Assembly: GCF_023053635.1 (NCBI RefSeq)
Contig: NC_086173.1
Coordinates: forward strand, 146,118,697-146,182,696
Length of the DNA: 64,000 nucleotides
Direction: 5' to 3'
Origin: Elgaria multicarinata webbii
Lineage: Eukaryota > Chordata > Lepidosauria > Squamata > Anguidae
The translations under genes were made by a program, and so were the position numbers. The notes beneath the pieces are model-generated. The model saw only the letters and a program-made list of their open reading frames with translations, did not search any database and was not told the DNA's origin. Shown here piece by piece: positions 51,047-63,480 of the stretch (positions are counted from its first letter, which is position 1; every line of letters starts with the position of its first letter).

Positions 51047-53235
51047 GTGGAAAATAAGTTTTTGCATCTTTAGTCTTTTCTTTTTCACCAATTGAAATCT
51101 GGACATAAAAACAGCATCTCCCCATCAAACACAGTAATTCAATGACACCCCACCCACCCCCAAGTTTTCACAAGCTTATTTTCGGCTGGAATTTCAAAAC
51201 AGACAATTCCATGGAGTGGAAGGAGGCTTGGGAGAGAAGGGGGGGGGGGATTGCAGCTGCTGGTGGATTCTCCCTAACTGACCCAGAACCTCACTCCTGC
51301 CACTAGGATCTCAGCTGATCTCCTTCCATTCCCTTCAACCAAATCACAATCTGGAATGGAAAGGGAGGTAGTAGCACTGTGAGTTAGGACAAAACACAAA
51401 CACAGACGACATGCCACAGGAGAGAGTTCAGGCAAGAGTTGCTATGGATAAAGTTTCAAAGAACTCTGCCCTCCTAAACAAAGGAGTGGTGGGGTGGTGG
51501 TAGGGACAGGAAGAACAGAGAAAGTCTTCAAGTCAGACTCCTTGTGCAGGAATTAAGGTTAGAGTCGGTTCCTTAGAATACTGTCCATCCACTGGTGGGC
51601 AGGTGAGTGAAATCCTCAGAGTCCTACAGGTAGCCGATACTAACTTCTGCCTGGACAAGAGGAAGAAGGGCAGAGGTACAGGCAAGGTAAGCAGTTGTGG
51701 CGGAAGGAGGAAAGGAGGCAAACTTCACCACCTCTGTCCCACCCACTCTGCTGCCCCTTCAGAAGCCAGGTTCCTTTTCCTGTACCCAGAGGACAGAAAG
51801 GGAAAACGGATGGGAGCTGAACATTGCTGCCTTCTTCCCCTTTCCCCAGAACCACAATAGCTGCCTTCCACTGGTAAGAGGTGTCCTTTGGAGGCGCTCC
51901 TTTATCTGCACAGGAGATAAGTTTGAGTCAAGGAATGTGTAGGCGAAAGCAAGAACAACCCTGGAGTTGGTGGTTGTTTTTTTGCTTTGATGATGATGCA
52001 GTCCATCAGCCTGATTTCAAAAGGAGGGGTTAAAACTGGCTGAAAACGCCAAAGATTCCAACTCAAATCCAACTCGCCATCACCACATGCTCTCTCTCCC
52101 ATCCTCCTAAGAGAGAATTTGCACATGTATGCTCAAGGAGAAGTTAGGGGAGAACAGAGATACCACGTTGAAGGATCTCTGCCTTCCATAAAGAGACTTC
52201 CACCCATGTTTTATGGAAGTCCTACATTATTTCACTTTCCAATAGAACCCGTTTGCAGAAACCCCACAAATATGTATTTCTTCATTGTGACCCATCTTCT
52301 GAGAGAATCCAAGATGGATCACCCTTCAAACAAAAATATCAACATCTCAAGATGGGGGATATTGACAAGAACATCCTTTCGCCTTGAGAAATCCCAATAC
52401 TCTGTATCAATACTGCTGTTTTCCAGAACATTACAAAACATAATTAAGTAGATACGTCAGACCATTCAATTTCCCACAAGGCACCATCTCCTGCCCTACC
52501 ATCTGCACCAACTAGAAGTGCAAAGATATGGAAGGAAAACCTCCCACACCCATTTCACTGAACTTAATCAAAGGAGGGAAATTCCTTATTTAAGTGGTAT
52601 TCCAAACCAGAGACAATCTTTCTTCCTCCACTCACCATGGAGACAGTATTATGTTTTAAAAAGACCAAAAAAAAAAAAAAAGACAAAAGTAATACAGCAT
52701 CCAAAACAAACGAAATACTACCCTTTGGTGTGGTCTGAATTTTGGCCAGATGAGGTCTGAAGTCCCTTCTCCATGCCCACCTTATAAAGAGGCTCTGGAG
52801 CAGCTCAGCAGCACCTCTTAGAGGCAAGAATGGGCAAGGGGAATTCTCCACCACTGAATAAGGCTGGGCTCCTTTGCCGGAGAGCTGCTTCTGTGGTGTG
52901 GTCTGCTGCCTCCGGAATTCTTCTCCCTCTCCACTCCTCCTACAGACATGGCGGTGGCCAGTGCAAATATGGCAGCCAGTGGAACCAGTTGCAAGGAAAT
53001 GCCATTGAGGGGCAAGCAAACTCTGCTATGATACTTTTTAGGAAGGAGGCTCCCCCAAGGAGAATTAAGGCAGAATTTTTTTGGGGGGTGTTGGCCAAGT
53101 CTCCTCGCTCTCCTGGGAAGAGAACATGGCATTTATAGCAAGCCACAAATGTAAGTCATCCTCCCCTTAAATATCATGTAGCTATTATATGGCGGTGGCT
53201 ACAGAACATACTGGGAGCTAATACAGAGGACGACA

Positions 53236-53314
53236 AGCCAATGGCCGTGCTGGCTTGGTGTGATGGAAATTGTAGTCCAACACATCTGGAGGGCACCAGG
53301 TTGGGAAAGGTTGC
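53236..53314. mobile_element. Palindromic MITE, family A (right half)
   Basis: AATTGTAGTCCAACACATCT and GGAGGGCACCAGGTTGGGAA. It lies within the probable MGAT1 3' UTR. Confidence 0.7.
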
Positions 53315-54447
53315 TTTAGGTTGTTTGTTGGAGCTTCCAAAATGGCCTTTTGAGTCAGGAAGCGCCTTTAGCAAGTGCTGGCTGGAATAACGCAGAGCCA
53401 TAACCTTGAGCATTTCATTACCAGGCTTTTGGGGATGGGGAGAAGAAGATGACCATCTCACTCTAAGACTTCTTTTAGGTTAAAGTTAATGGACCTCAAC
53501 GTGGGGCTGCAAAAAGGAAACACAGTTCCATTCTCTTTCCCTACTATAGATGACTGCTCGGGCAAAAACAGTAGAAAACGCTTTTATCTCTCCAATTCCC
53601 CTTGTGTTAGCTACTATCATCTTATATCTATCAATGCACACATCTTATCTCCACTCTCCCATACAACAGGGTTAAAGAATTATTCAGGTTACCCAGCAGA
53701 CCCAAGTAAAAAAATGGCCAATATGGTCAATAAAGAGGGTCCTTCTAAAGGAGTCCACTGGTTATCTGAAGGAGCTTCTTGCTTTCAAGGCCTGCATCTA
53801 AAAGATGCCAAGATGAGAACTGAACAGGTAGCAAAAGGTCAGGAAAGGCCCTCATTTCCTCCCAAAAGCTTGGGCCTTGAAAAACTGTGATCCCATCACG
53901 CCAAACACAGCACACCAGCTAGGTACAGTAGCCTAGCAGGAGTTTAATAACTCCCCCATTTTTGCTTGCCTGGGACTACATAAAACAGGTGAGTTATCAG
54001 GCAAGGTGAGTGATCTGCATTTGGCTGGTTGGATCCTAAAACTGCACAGTCCTGCAACAGCCCAATGAAGCTCCGAAAACCTCAGTGGCTTCCTGCTTTG
54101 GTTCAACATTGGCTCTGACCTCAAAATGCACTGATTTGGAGAAACCACCAAGGATCATCTGATGAGTGGGCAGGCCGCCACGTCAAAGAGGAGGATAGGC
54201 ACTGGAGGGTAGCACTGAGAGAGCTCAGAATGTTCCACCTCACCTCCTCTGTTGGGGTATGAGAATAACCCCCCAAACCCTCTCCTCCTACCTCAGTATT
54301 TTAAGTGCACAAAACAACGCTCATCCCTGGAATGCACTCGAATGCCACACAGAGAAAATAATAATAAAAATAAACAAAGTCCCGTCCCACCCCAAGCCCC
54401 CGCCCCTTTCCCTCCTAGGGTCCAACATGCTGAAGGATCATCAGTTG

Positions 54448-55797
54448 CTAACTCCAGCTGGGATCATAACCTGTCCAGTCAGAAGGAGGCGCTAAGTAAA
54501 CACGGCGGCCTCGGTAAAGGAAGCTGACGATGCCCTGGTAGCCGGCACGGGGCACTCCTGATTTGAGGTCGTCCATGACCCCCAAGGCTTTTGCAAAGGC
54601 CTTGAAGGAGTCGCGAGTGGTATACTGCACGCGGACAGTGCCCAACTCCCGGCGCTGGTTGCCCTGAAGCTCTTCCACCCGCAGCTCAGGGACACTGTAG
54701 ACTTGGGCCAGGAATGAGCGCTCGTACTCATCCTTCTTGAGGTAAGAAAGGTCCATCTGGGTGAAAGGCACGAAGCGGTCATTGAGCTTGATGAACTTCA
54801 GGTACTGGTCAAAGAACTGACCGTGGCTCACACCCTTGCGGCCAAAAGTCATAGTGCGCGACACTTCGGGCCTGATGCATGAACGGCGCTGCCGCTGTTC
54901 AGGCTGTCGCATCCAATCATCCCAGAAGGCCTTGGGCCACTTGGGCTCCAGCTCATCCCACAGGTCGGAGACCAGAAGCCAGCCCAGCCCAGGGAAAAAA
55001 TCCGTACGGTAGAGAAGCTCCGGGTGGGCAGCATCTACCATCTGTTCCTTGCCGTTATCATTCCAGGCAGAGATGCACCAGAGAGTTGGGTCCGCTAGCA
55101 GGAGTGGAAAGGCTGCCTGGAAGTATTCAAAGAAATCTGGAGCTACTTCCAGGTCATCTTCCACCACAATGGCTGCTTGGTACTTAAAGGTCCGGAAGAC
55201 CTGGCTCAGGGCCCAGCGATAGTGTCGGGCAATCTTGTAGTAGCCCTGGAACTTGCGGTGATCAGTGGGCACAGGGATATCACTCAGGTTGGGCTGCTTG
55301 ATGTGCATGATGGCATCGCCGTAAGAAGCAATGACCCTGGCCGTCTCCTCGTGTCCACAGTCCTGGCTCACAATGATGGGGAACCGCTCCTTTGAGGGGC
55401 GGTAATGCAACAGCTTGTCTAGGCAACGGCGGACTGTGCTGCGGTCACAGGCAATCACCACCACTGGCAAAACAGCATCCGGTGAGATTTGACTGCGGCG
55501 GGACAAGGGAGCAGCTGTGGAAGGCCGGGCGGATGCTGCAGCCGAGAGGTGGAGACTTTTCGCCTCATTCGCCTTCCTCCTGCTCCAAAGGGCACTGTAG
55601 CGGTGGATCTGGTGCAAGAGGTCCTTCTGGCGCTCCAGTTCCACCTCAGCGTCTTGGGCCAGTCGGATCACCTCTTCAGTGAGGCGGCTATGGTCAGAGA
55701 AAGACTGTGGCCGAGTCCACAGGAAGAGGAGAATGAGGGCGTTCCAGGCCACGAAAAGCACCACGCCCCAGAGAACCAGGTTGCTTTTCTTCAGCAT
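54448..55797 (-). CDS. MGAT1: Alpha-1,3-mannosyl-glycoprotein 2-beta-N-acetylglucosaminyltransferase (GnT-I)
   Basis: The intact frame of 449 aa matches vertebrate MGAT1 (445-447 aa) over its length. The enzyme adds GlcNAc from UDP-GlcNAc to the alpha-1,3 arm of Man5GlcNAc2 in the medial Golgi, the step that opens hybrid and complex N-glycan synthesis. It is a type II membrane protein: a short cytosolic tail (MLKKSN), a transmembrane helix at about 7-27, then a variable stem (about 30-105) that is the least conserved part. The catalytic domain shows ACDRSTVRRCLDKLLHYRPS, IIVSQDCGHEETA, the metal-binding EDD at 213-215 (VVVEDDLEVAP), and FWDDWMR with D293 at the place of the catalytic base known from rabbit GnT-I. 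The C-terminus is GYDPSWS. As in mammals, the coding sequence is in one exon. An acceptor (TTGTTTTTCCAG, AG at 55873-55874) sits 75 bases upstream of the ATG. Confidence 0.97.
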   Translation of the reverse strand: MLKKSNLVLWGVVLFVAWNALILLFLWTRPQSFSDHSRLTEEVIRLAQDAEVELERQKDLLHQIHRYSALWSRRKANEAKSLHLSAAASARPSTAAPLSRRSQISPDAVLPVVVIACDRSTVRRCLDKLLHYRPSKERFPIIVSQDCGHEETARVIASYGDAIMHIKQPNLSDIPVPTDHRKFQGYYKIARHYRWALSQVFRTFKYQAAIVVEDDLEVAPDFFEYFQAAFPLLLADPTLWCISAWNDNGKEQMVDAAHPELLYRTDFFPGLGWLLVSDLWDELEPKWPKAFWDDWMRQPEQRQRRSCIRPEVSRTMTFGRKGVSHGQFFDQYLKFIKLNDRFVPFTQMDLSYLKKDEYERSFLAQVYSVPELRVEELQGNQRRELGTVRVQYTTRDSFKAFAKALGVMDDLKSGVPRAGYQGIVSFLYRGRRVYLAPPSDWTGYDPSWS

Positions 55798-55872
55798 CCT
55801 TCACAGGCACAGGCCGCCACGGTTTCTTCTTGTGCTCTCCCGTCCAATGGGCATTAGGCTACCACCACTGAC
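55798..55872 (-). other. MGAT1: MGAT1 5' UTR part of the coding exon, with splice acceptor
   Basis: Minus-strand CACACTTGTTTTTCCAG ends at 55873, so the exon begins with GTCAGTGGTGG. Upstream non-coding exons must lie further right; I could not place them. Confidence 0.65.
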
Positions 55873-56104
55873 CTGGAAAAACAAGTGTGAAAACAAAGTG
55901 TGAGTGGAGAATAAAACTATAATCACCCATCTCATTTGTTTCTACCCTTCACTGCTCCAGTCTGTTTGGGGGGGGGGGGAAGTTTACATGGAATTCTTTA
56001 CTTTTTATAGTTCAAAAGCAAGATAAAATTATCTTCTGTGAAGGAAGAACAAAATGAAAGGCATATTTAGATGTCGGGGGCACTTGAAAGATGAAGCATA
56101 AAAC

Positions 56105-56525
56105 TAATACTAATACTAATAATATTTTATATCCCACCTTTTTCTCAGTACTGGGACTCAAGGCAGTTTACAAGATTAAAACATAAATATAAATTACAAA
56201 AGTTAAAATAGGATTAAACCTACAGTAAAATTAAAAACATGTTAAAAAAATTAAAAACTGTAACAGGTTAAAGGGGGGGGGAGAGAGATCCAATACATTA
56301 ACACAGGTCCAGTATAGTTCCAAAAGCCTGCTGAAACAAAAAACGTTTTTGCCTGCTTCCGAAACTGTAGCACAGGGGGAGCCAGCCCAGCCTCTCTGGG
56401 AAGGGAGTTCCAGAGCCTTGGGGCAGCCACCGAGGAGGCCCTCTCCCGCACACCCATCAGGCTTGCCTGGGTTGTGAGACACGAAAACAGTGCCAGAGTC
56501 AAATATAGCAACCAACAGGGTCAAC
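56105..56525 (-). mobile_element. L2 LINE 3' part
   Basis: The minus-strand frame reads REAGLAPPVLQFRKQAKTFF, preceded by GVRERASSVAAPRLWNSLP. The 3' UTR ends at ATTTTATATCCCACC. It shows the uninterrupted version of the copy at 41.7-42.2 kb. Confidence 0.85.
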
Positions 56526-56529
56526 TTAA

Positions 56530-56885
56530 ATAAGGAACCTGTAGGATCTAGTTGGCTTGGCCCTGGCAGCACCACAAATATTCATTTGAAAATCTCCAAC
56601 TCCTGCAACCAATCAGTTGAGGGCCATCAATCTTCAGGGGAAAACAGTAATCTCTGAGGGAAAGATCCTGAGGCCAACACAGAGAGTATATTCCTCACAC
56701 TATGTAATATAAGCAGCTTGTGCAAGCAAGTTCACGGGTTTATACATTTTGTATATTATCCTCTTTATTTTAATCATTTGTAGATTACAACTTTTAAAAC
56801 TGAGTTCTCAAGTTAAGAAGCCATCGCTCCATCCCACCACAGAACACTCTGTGGACAATGAGTGATGGCCTACTGACCCTTTTCA
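56530..56885. other. MGAT1 intron or intergenic, nothing recognised
   Basis: No exon-like block or known repeat is visible. Confidence 0.5.
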
Positions 56886-56889
56886 GACA

Positions 56890-57031
56890 CTTTGCCCAAT
56901 GTGGTGCCCTCCAGATGTGTGGAACTGCAGCACTCCATCATCCACAGCAGGCATAGGCAATGACTGCACTGCTGTGGATGATGACCACTGTAGTTCATCA
57001 CCTCTGGAGGGCATCAGGTTGGGGAAGGCTG
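56890..57031. mobile_element. Palindromic MITE, family A
   Basis: TGTGGTGCCCTCCAGATGTG pairs with CACCTCTGGAGGGCATCAGG. Confidence 0.85.
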
Positions 57032-57854
57032 CCTTACGGTCTGCCAACACTTTCACTCCGTTGCTAAGGGGATGAAACAATCCCGCTATTCCTTGCCTGG
57101 TTGGTTGGGGCAGAAGGAATGTGGTGTAGGGAAAATGCATTTCCTCATACCCCAGCCAGACTTCAATGCCCACCACACAGTTTAAGAAAGAGAGAGACAG
57201 AGAGAAAAAGAGCAAAAACACTGTTAATTCTATTCACAATTTGATTTTTTTGGGGAGGTGTTAATCAGAACCCTTTCCCAACCTTTACCAGGCCTCCCAA
57301 ATGTGGAAGAAAGACATTCTCATCCTATCTCTGTTTAGGTGGGAAAATTCAATTCTTTGCTGTGAGATGCATTGCAGAATATACGGTAGCATTCTGCTGT
57401 GTCTGTGTGTTTTGGAAGGGGAGGGGGATGGTGTAACTGGATGTAAAAACCCATGTCCCTTCTCCGTTAAGTCATGGTATTCCCTTGCTCAAGACCCTCC
57501 CTTGCCCCCACCGCCATTTTCACCACACCTCCTTCTGCAGAACCTCAAGGATTTCAGTTCAGAGCAAAAGAAGTAACGTGAGCTGTTAGACACAAGACAA
57601 TTCTGTATCACTGTCATTTACATAATTGATTGGGAAAGCAGAATTTGATCTTCTGGGAAAACAAAGCGCAAGAGCTCTCCTTTCAGAGTAAGGAAAGCAA
57701 CAATTAACTTCTTGGGAAAACCACCGAACAGAGTATGGCACCACCTGGTACAAAGCCCAACCCAACAGTGCAGAGAGCCAACTAAAGTGTCCAGCGGTAG
57801 AGATCAAACCACAAGTCAAAGTCAGATTACCTTAACTGGTAGGGCTGAGAGAAT

Positions 57855-58160
57855 ACTTATTATTTTTATTTATTACATTTCTATACTGTCCCACAGCCAA
57901 AGCTCTCTGGGCGGTTTACAAAAGATTAAAACATTAAAAAATCGATATAAAAAAATTAAAACCATAAAAACAGACAGCGTACAAAGACAACGTCCACTTA
58001 AAGCAGCTTTCAGCCAGACCTAAAGATAAAACTCAACATATGCTGTTAAATGCCTGGGAGAGGAGAAAAGTGTTGACCTGGCGCAGAAAAGAACAATAGC
58101 GCCAGGCAGGCTTTGTCGGGGAGATCACTCCGTAATTGGGGAGCCACCACTGTAAAAAGT
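57855..58160 (-). mobile_element. L2-like LINE 3' part
   Basis: (ATTT)n, CTATACTGTCCCACAGCC and CTCTCTGGGCGGTTTACA give the tail; GTTAAATGCCTGGGAGAGGA and CCAGGCAGGCTTTGTCGGGG give the upstream part. Confidence 0.7.
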
Positions 58161-58164
58161 GAAA

Positions 58165-60910
58165 GAGGAAATATTCAAGATGGCTTTCTAACAAAGAGCG
58201 GTAGCTTTTATTACACTGTAAGATCTGAAGAACGTCTATTCTCAGGATATGTAAATACAGTGCAAGAGAATTAACCAAGCAGTTAATTGGTTAAGAAGCC
58301 ACCAATTAACAACTTGGACTCATTGGGGGAACGTTGAAGCACATACCTCAAGCCCAATTCGGCTCTGACTCGCCTTTTGTTTGAGATTTCAGTAGACGAT
58401 GCTTTTGAGCCAACCTTCACAGCCTTAAGGGGGTAACGTGGGCAGGAATCTCAATTCTGAACCAAGTGAAATACTGTCCTCAGTGGCAATTCCTCTATGT
58501 CAGAAGGGCTTGTGCGTTGCTAGACTACTATTCCCCAACTTCTGTTCTGCCCTAAACAATGAATCAGTGCAGCCTGCCTCCAGTAATTGACTCAGCCACA
58601 GGAACCACCATACTCAGCGTAACGATTTCTGCCCAAATCGGCTGTAATAGAATTATCCAAAAGTTTCTCCATGGGTAGTTTGGGCCTGACCCACTTCTCC
58701 TATGCTGGAGGTCTGCAACAACAATAGGAGCTTTGATTGTTGATAGCTACCTTGAGCACTACTTCAGTAAGTGGAAAGGTGGACTGTATAAATTATTGTA
58801 ATAAAATAAAGGAAGTGTGTTATAAGTGGGTGTACAGAAGGGAGTTCTGGGGGGGGGAAATTGGCAAAGAATCAACACCTGTTGCATTAAGAATTGCAGA
58901 GCATTACATAAAGTTAAGTTTGCTTTACAGGTCAGTTTTCTGTGGCATTGTTTTCTAAAGTTTGTGGCAACAACTATGATCAAGTCCTTAAATTCGTCCC
59001 TGATCAATCACTCTGGTCATGTGATACGGGAGCAGTGGTCAGGCTCCCGGTTTATTGGGAAACTGAAAATACAGGCCAACCACACAGCATAAGAGAGCTG
59101 AAGGTGAATATCTAAAGAGCTGTAGTTTTCAAGAATGAGAGATTGCAGACAGCGAATATGTGAGGGGGTATACAAGTATGGTTCAATAATGTTTCATACT
59201 TCATGTTGGAGAGGCGGCGGCAGCAGGAATGGCATATAAATCCCCTGCCTCATTCAGCCCAACTCTGCAACTGACCCCCAGACCCAGTTGGTCCCTTAGA
59301 CAGTAATCCTCAATCCTCTAATCCTCTTGACGCCCCTTTGACCCCTGCACTTTATCAGCTGCATCAGTAGCCTTCTTAATCCCCACTCAGTAAGAATCCC
59401 AGCCATATATTTAACACTGCAGGTTTGCTACTGCCAAAATGTAGCCAGGTTTGTGCAAACCTTAGGATTTTGAGGTCCTGGCTATCGGGTGTAGGTTCTC
59501 ATTTCCTAGTCACCTCTGTAGAAGTATAAGTGCAACAGCTTCCAATATTAGATGAGAGCCACACAACAACGTTGTGCTGGGTTTACCCACCCTGGGCTGA
59601 AATGTAATAACCATTTCCAGATCGGAGGAAGAAATCAGCCTGATATTCTGTAGAGAATCGCCATCAAATATTGCCTAGGGTACCACACTCAAACACACAC
59701 ATACACGGAATGGATTCAAAGAATATGCAAATATCCCTAAAATTCTGGGACACTCAACTTGCATTTAAAAATACACTATATGTTTGTAGCCCTTACGAAA
59801 TGAGCAAGGTGTCTAAGCCTTTCAGTAGTCTGATATAGAGGTGGTTGCTCCCTTTGCAATCCTTCCCCAGGGACCTTAATACTAGAATTCCTGACACAAC
59901 ATACTGACAGTCCGTCACTATGTGTGATATTCAGAGTGTGGCCACCTTCTGTTCTCCCAGAATTCAAAATTTTGCCAAATGCTGCATTTTGTTTGCAGAA
60001 GCACAAAGCCCATACAGTATTTTTCTATATTCCATGCACTTTCTTTTCCTAATATACAGTAGAAAATTCTGGGCTATATAATTATCCTATAGGCAATTCC
60101 TATAACTATAACATTTGTCTTGTTTGACTACAGAATTTTATGAAGCGTGAAATTCTACACCTTTGGCCTTCACCTCACTGTTGGGATGCAGACCCATGCA
60201 AGGCGGAGGACGAGGAGCTGTGTTCCAGCCACAAATGAGCTGAGATTACACTTCCTCACCCAAATGCAGACATGTATATGTGGCTCAACACCTATACGGG
60301 GACACTCCATAAGAGATTCTGGGAAACATTCCTTTAAGCCGTATAAGGAAGGGAAAGACTGGAAAATTCAGGATCCAACATAAGGTTTGCAGTAAGCTCA
60401 ATGACCTTCTTGGTGGCCAGTTTCCCCTTTGCTAGTGCCCAATTCCAGCCAGAATCTGCTTGAACTGCAACACTTCGTAGAAGAGGGGAAGCAACATCCA
60501 TATTTATTGCATTGTCCAAATACCCTTGGCTCCTAAAGCAAGAAAACTGCCCTGTGGTAGCCTGCGGTCTGCTCAGTATGTGAAAGAAGTGGAGAGGAGA
60601 GGCAGTGATTTGTGGGGAGTCCTTGGGACCAAGAAAGGCAGCATCTGCGTGCCTGTGAGGTCCATCTGTCCTGCTGAGCAGAGCTCTCAAGAGGATTCTT
60701 GCAACATCTGTTTAAGTCAGATTCCTTACATGACCTCCTCACATCTTGATAGGGGTTAGAAAAAGAGCACAGCCAGAATGGCTGGCACCTAGACTGAATA
60801 ATATAGAATCCATATAGCTGAGGAGGGGAGGGAGAGAACATAAAAGGCAGGGGGTCACAATGTAAATGAAAGATTGCACTGAGTTCAAGGGGGAGCTGAG
60901 AAATAGAAGG
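58165..60910. other. MGAT1 upstream region, nothing recognised
   Basis: I see no exon with good borders, CpG island or clear repeat in this stretch. Non-coding first exons of MGAT1 could be hidden here. Confidence 0.45.
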
Positions 60911-60914
60911 AATT

Positions 60915-61020
<106 letters not shown>

Positions 61021-61068
61021 AATTCTTGGGACAAACAATGCAGATATGCCAATCATCTTCACCAGCCT

Positions 61069-61201
61069 TCTTCACCCTTGTGCCTTCCAGATGTTTTTTT
61101 GGAATACAACTCTCATCACCTACAATCATCATGGCCAATGGTTAGGGATGATGGGTATTCTAGTCCAAATTATCAGGAGGGCATTGGTTTGGGGAAGGCT
61201 G
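61069..61201. mobile_element. Palindromic MITE, family A
   Basis: ACCCTTGTGCCTTCCAGATG pairs with TATCAGGAGGGCATTGGTTT. Confidence 0.8.
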
Positions 61202-61419
61202 ATCTACAGCCTGAAGACAGATCTCCTCACATTCTTTTGTAACAGCCAAAGGCCTTTTCTGAAGTGTTCGCAGCTGCAAGGGAAGGCATTGGCCATGTGG
61301 TCCTTGGGACCCAGCAACCACATGCTGGTCATCCAAGCACATAAAGAGGGGCTATTTTGGCTTGGATCCAAGGGAGATGAGGCAGGGGGCCATACACAGC
61401 TTAGATTTTAGCAGCTCAG

Positions 61420-63480
61420 TATCCGTTTAGTATCTGTGCCCTGGACAAAACTGGATGTCCAGACTAGGGGAGGGGTAGTCCACATTTTGATGACACCCCA
61501 TTCTCAATCCCCAGATGGCTTCACCCAGCAGTTTCACACAGATGTTAAATACAACAGGAGACAATGTTAATTCTGGTGGAAACCCTGAGATAGTTCCCCC
61601 ATGGGAAAGAGGAACAGCCACCTAACACTGACTTCTGAAACTTACTCTCCACACAGAAGTGAAACCAGTATATAGAAGTGAAACCACCATAATACAGTAC
61701 TTCCAAAACCCCACCCACAAAGGCAATCCAGAAAGATACCACAACGTCGAAGAATGAACACCACCTCTTATTCCCCTAGCTTTACAAATCATTCAGAGTG
61801 ACTGTGGCAGTTTCCTTTATGGAGGCAGCTGGTTCCAAAAACCCAGACTGCTAAAGATCTAGATTGACCCAAGAGAACATGGAGCGGCAGATTTGAAACA
61901 GCCTATAATTAGATCGACAGGGTCCTCAAAGGTTTCCTTGCAAGAGTCTCTACCACTGCCTCTGAAAAAAGCAGGAACAGCCCCCTCTACAAATAATACC
62001 TTTACTATCCTGTCCATCAAGCCAGATAACACAATCTGCCTAGCTGTTGCAAGCCATAATGGGCAAAGTCTGACTGAGCAAACGCGATGTGCCACAGAGA
62101 CTGCTCCAGCTTTGCCCCTTTACTTCTTTGAAGTCAACTGATATCCATCCAAGCAACAGCAACTAACTGAAGCTAAGGTGACATCAGGTACAGACTGCAA
62201 AGTAAGTGGCAGCAGAATGGATGCAAGAGACTTCAAGTGCAAATTGGTCACAGCTCATCTCCATGGATTCACTGTACAACATTTGCAACAGCAATCCAAC
62301 AACCTGGTGTAGCTCCACAGGTCAACATTGCAAAGATGCAATATTGGCAGAGAAATATTGCTTCTTTGGGCCAACACCACCCCAGAGTAGGGATGGCCTA
62401 GTTCTTCAAAGCCAAGGGTAGACAATCTGGTGCCTTGCAGATGTTTTAGACTACAACTCCTAGTGGCCCAAGCCAATGTGGCAGATGGGCAGGGATTATG
62501 GGAGTTGTAGTCCAAACAAGTGGGAGGGCACCGGCTTGCCTACCCCTGTTCTAAGCCATGTTTTGCCAGATTTGTCTTCCTCTCCCACCACTTGCACTTC
62601 AGTCCTCATCCCAACTGCTTAAGTGGCTGCAGCCCTTCAGAAAACAAAGGAGCGTTTTGATTTATTCAGTTGGAGAATGTGTTTAGGCCTAACAGTCTCA
62701 GCTGTCTACTATTCCAGAAATTCACCAGGGCTTTGATAGGAGAACTTGCCAGGTCTGCAGAAGAAGCCAGAGAGTAGTTGAGAGAGCCAGGTTCAGAGTG
62801 TTTCAACAGGTCTCCTGCAGAAACTACTAAGCACTGCGATATGAATCTTCCCGGTTCATGGCCAAGAAGTCAGAAGTGGCTCCCGTGACCACAACCACAT
62901 AGCCCATGCAGAAACCACATCAAGTGTATGATCTGCAGAGTTTGCGGGGCCCAAAATATGTGACATCTTCCTGGTTCTCTCAAATTGCTCTAGAATCAAA
63001 GGTTTCTAGTACCCAAAGACAAATAATATTGGAGCCTTAAATAAGACATCTGTGGTCATGTCTGCAAGCTCAGTCAGGGAGTCAGTTAGGCTGCAGAGTG
63101 GGTGAAACAAGAGAATCCCTAATCTGTCAAAACAACTGAATATCAGTAAATACACCCAATAAGGATCCTCTGTTGGGCAGGGCCCCTGGTGAGGATGATG
63201 GGATCTTTATGGATTCCCCTGCTCCTATCACCTCATGCTGATGCTGCATTAATTTATCTGGCTGGAGAAGGTATCTCTATGACTGAGTCAGCAGTCTCAT
63301 CCAACCATTCTCTGTGATCCAAGCCAGGTTAGCCTCTTCATCCAGGATTAAATTGTGAATTACAAATGTTTTATTTAAGACTGACCTGGCATTAACCAGC
63401 AACCAGGGGAAAGAAGCCGATTTGGCAATGGGAGTCCCTAGAGCTGGAAGAAGGACAGGAAAGCATGACAGAGGAAGAAG
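61420..63480 (-). mobile_element. Long decayed L2 LINE (endonuclease to reverse transcriptase)
   Basis: On the minus strand the right end reads KTFVIHNLILDEEANLAWIT (endonuclease start). The left end reads GFPPELTLSPVVFNICVKLL then GEAIWGLRMGCHQNVDY (reverse transcriptase palm). Between them is the stretch KETFEDPVDLIIGCFKSAAP. Many stops break it. A family A MITE at 62418-62549 interrupts it. Confidence 0.65.
62418..62549. mobile_element. Palindromic MITE, family A (well preserved), inside the L2 copy
   Basis: GTAGACAATCTGGTGCCTTG pairs with GGGCACCGGCTTGCCTACCC; inner arms ACTACAACTCCTAGTGG and TATGGGAGTTGTAGTCC. Confidence 0.85.

Larger units (their letters stand above)
51020..54447 (-). 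other. MGAT1: Probable MGAT1 3' UTR
   Basis: This 3.4-kb stretch between the MGAT1 stop codon and the tandem poly(A) signals carries few repeats (a half MITE at 53.2 kb), unlike the flanks, which fits an untranslated exon part. Open frames in it have no recognisable domains. Confidence 0.45.

Noticed and set aside
52564-53146. Overlapping frames of 102-151 codons at 52.5-53.1 kb
   Set aside because: They lie on both strands within the probable MGAT1 3' UTR and show no domain.
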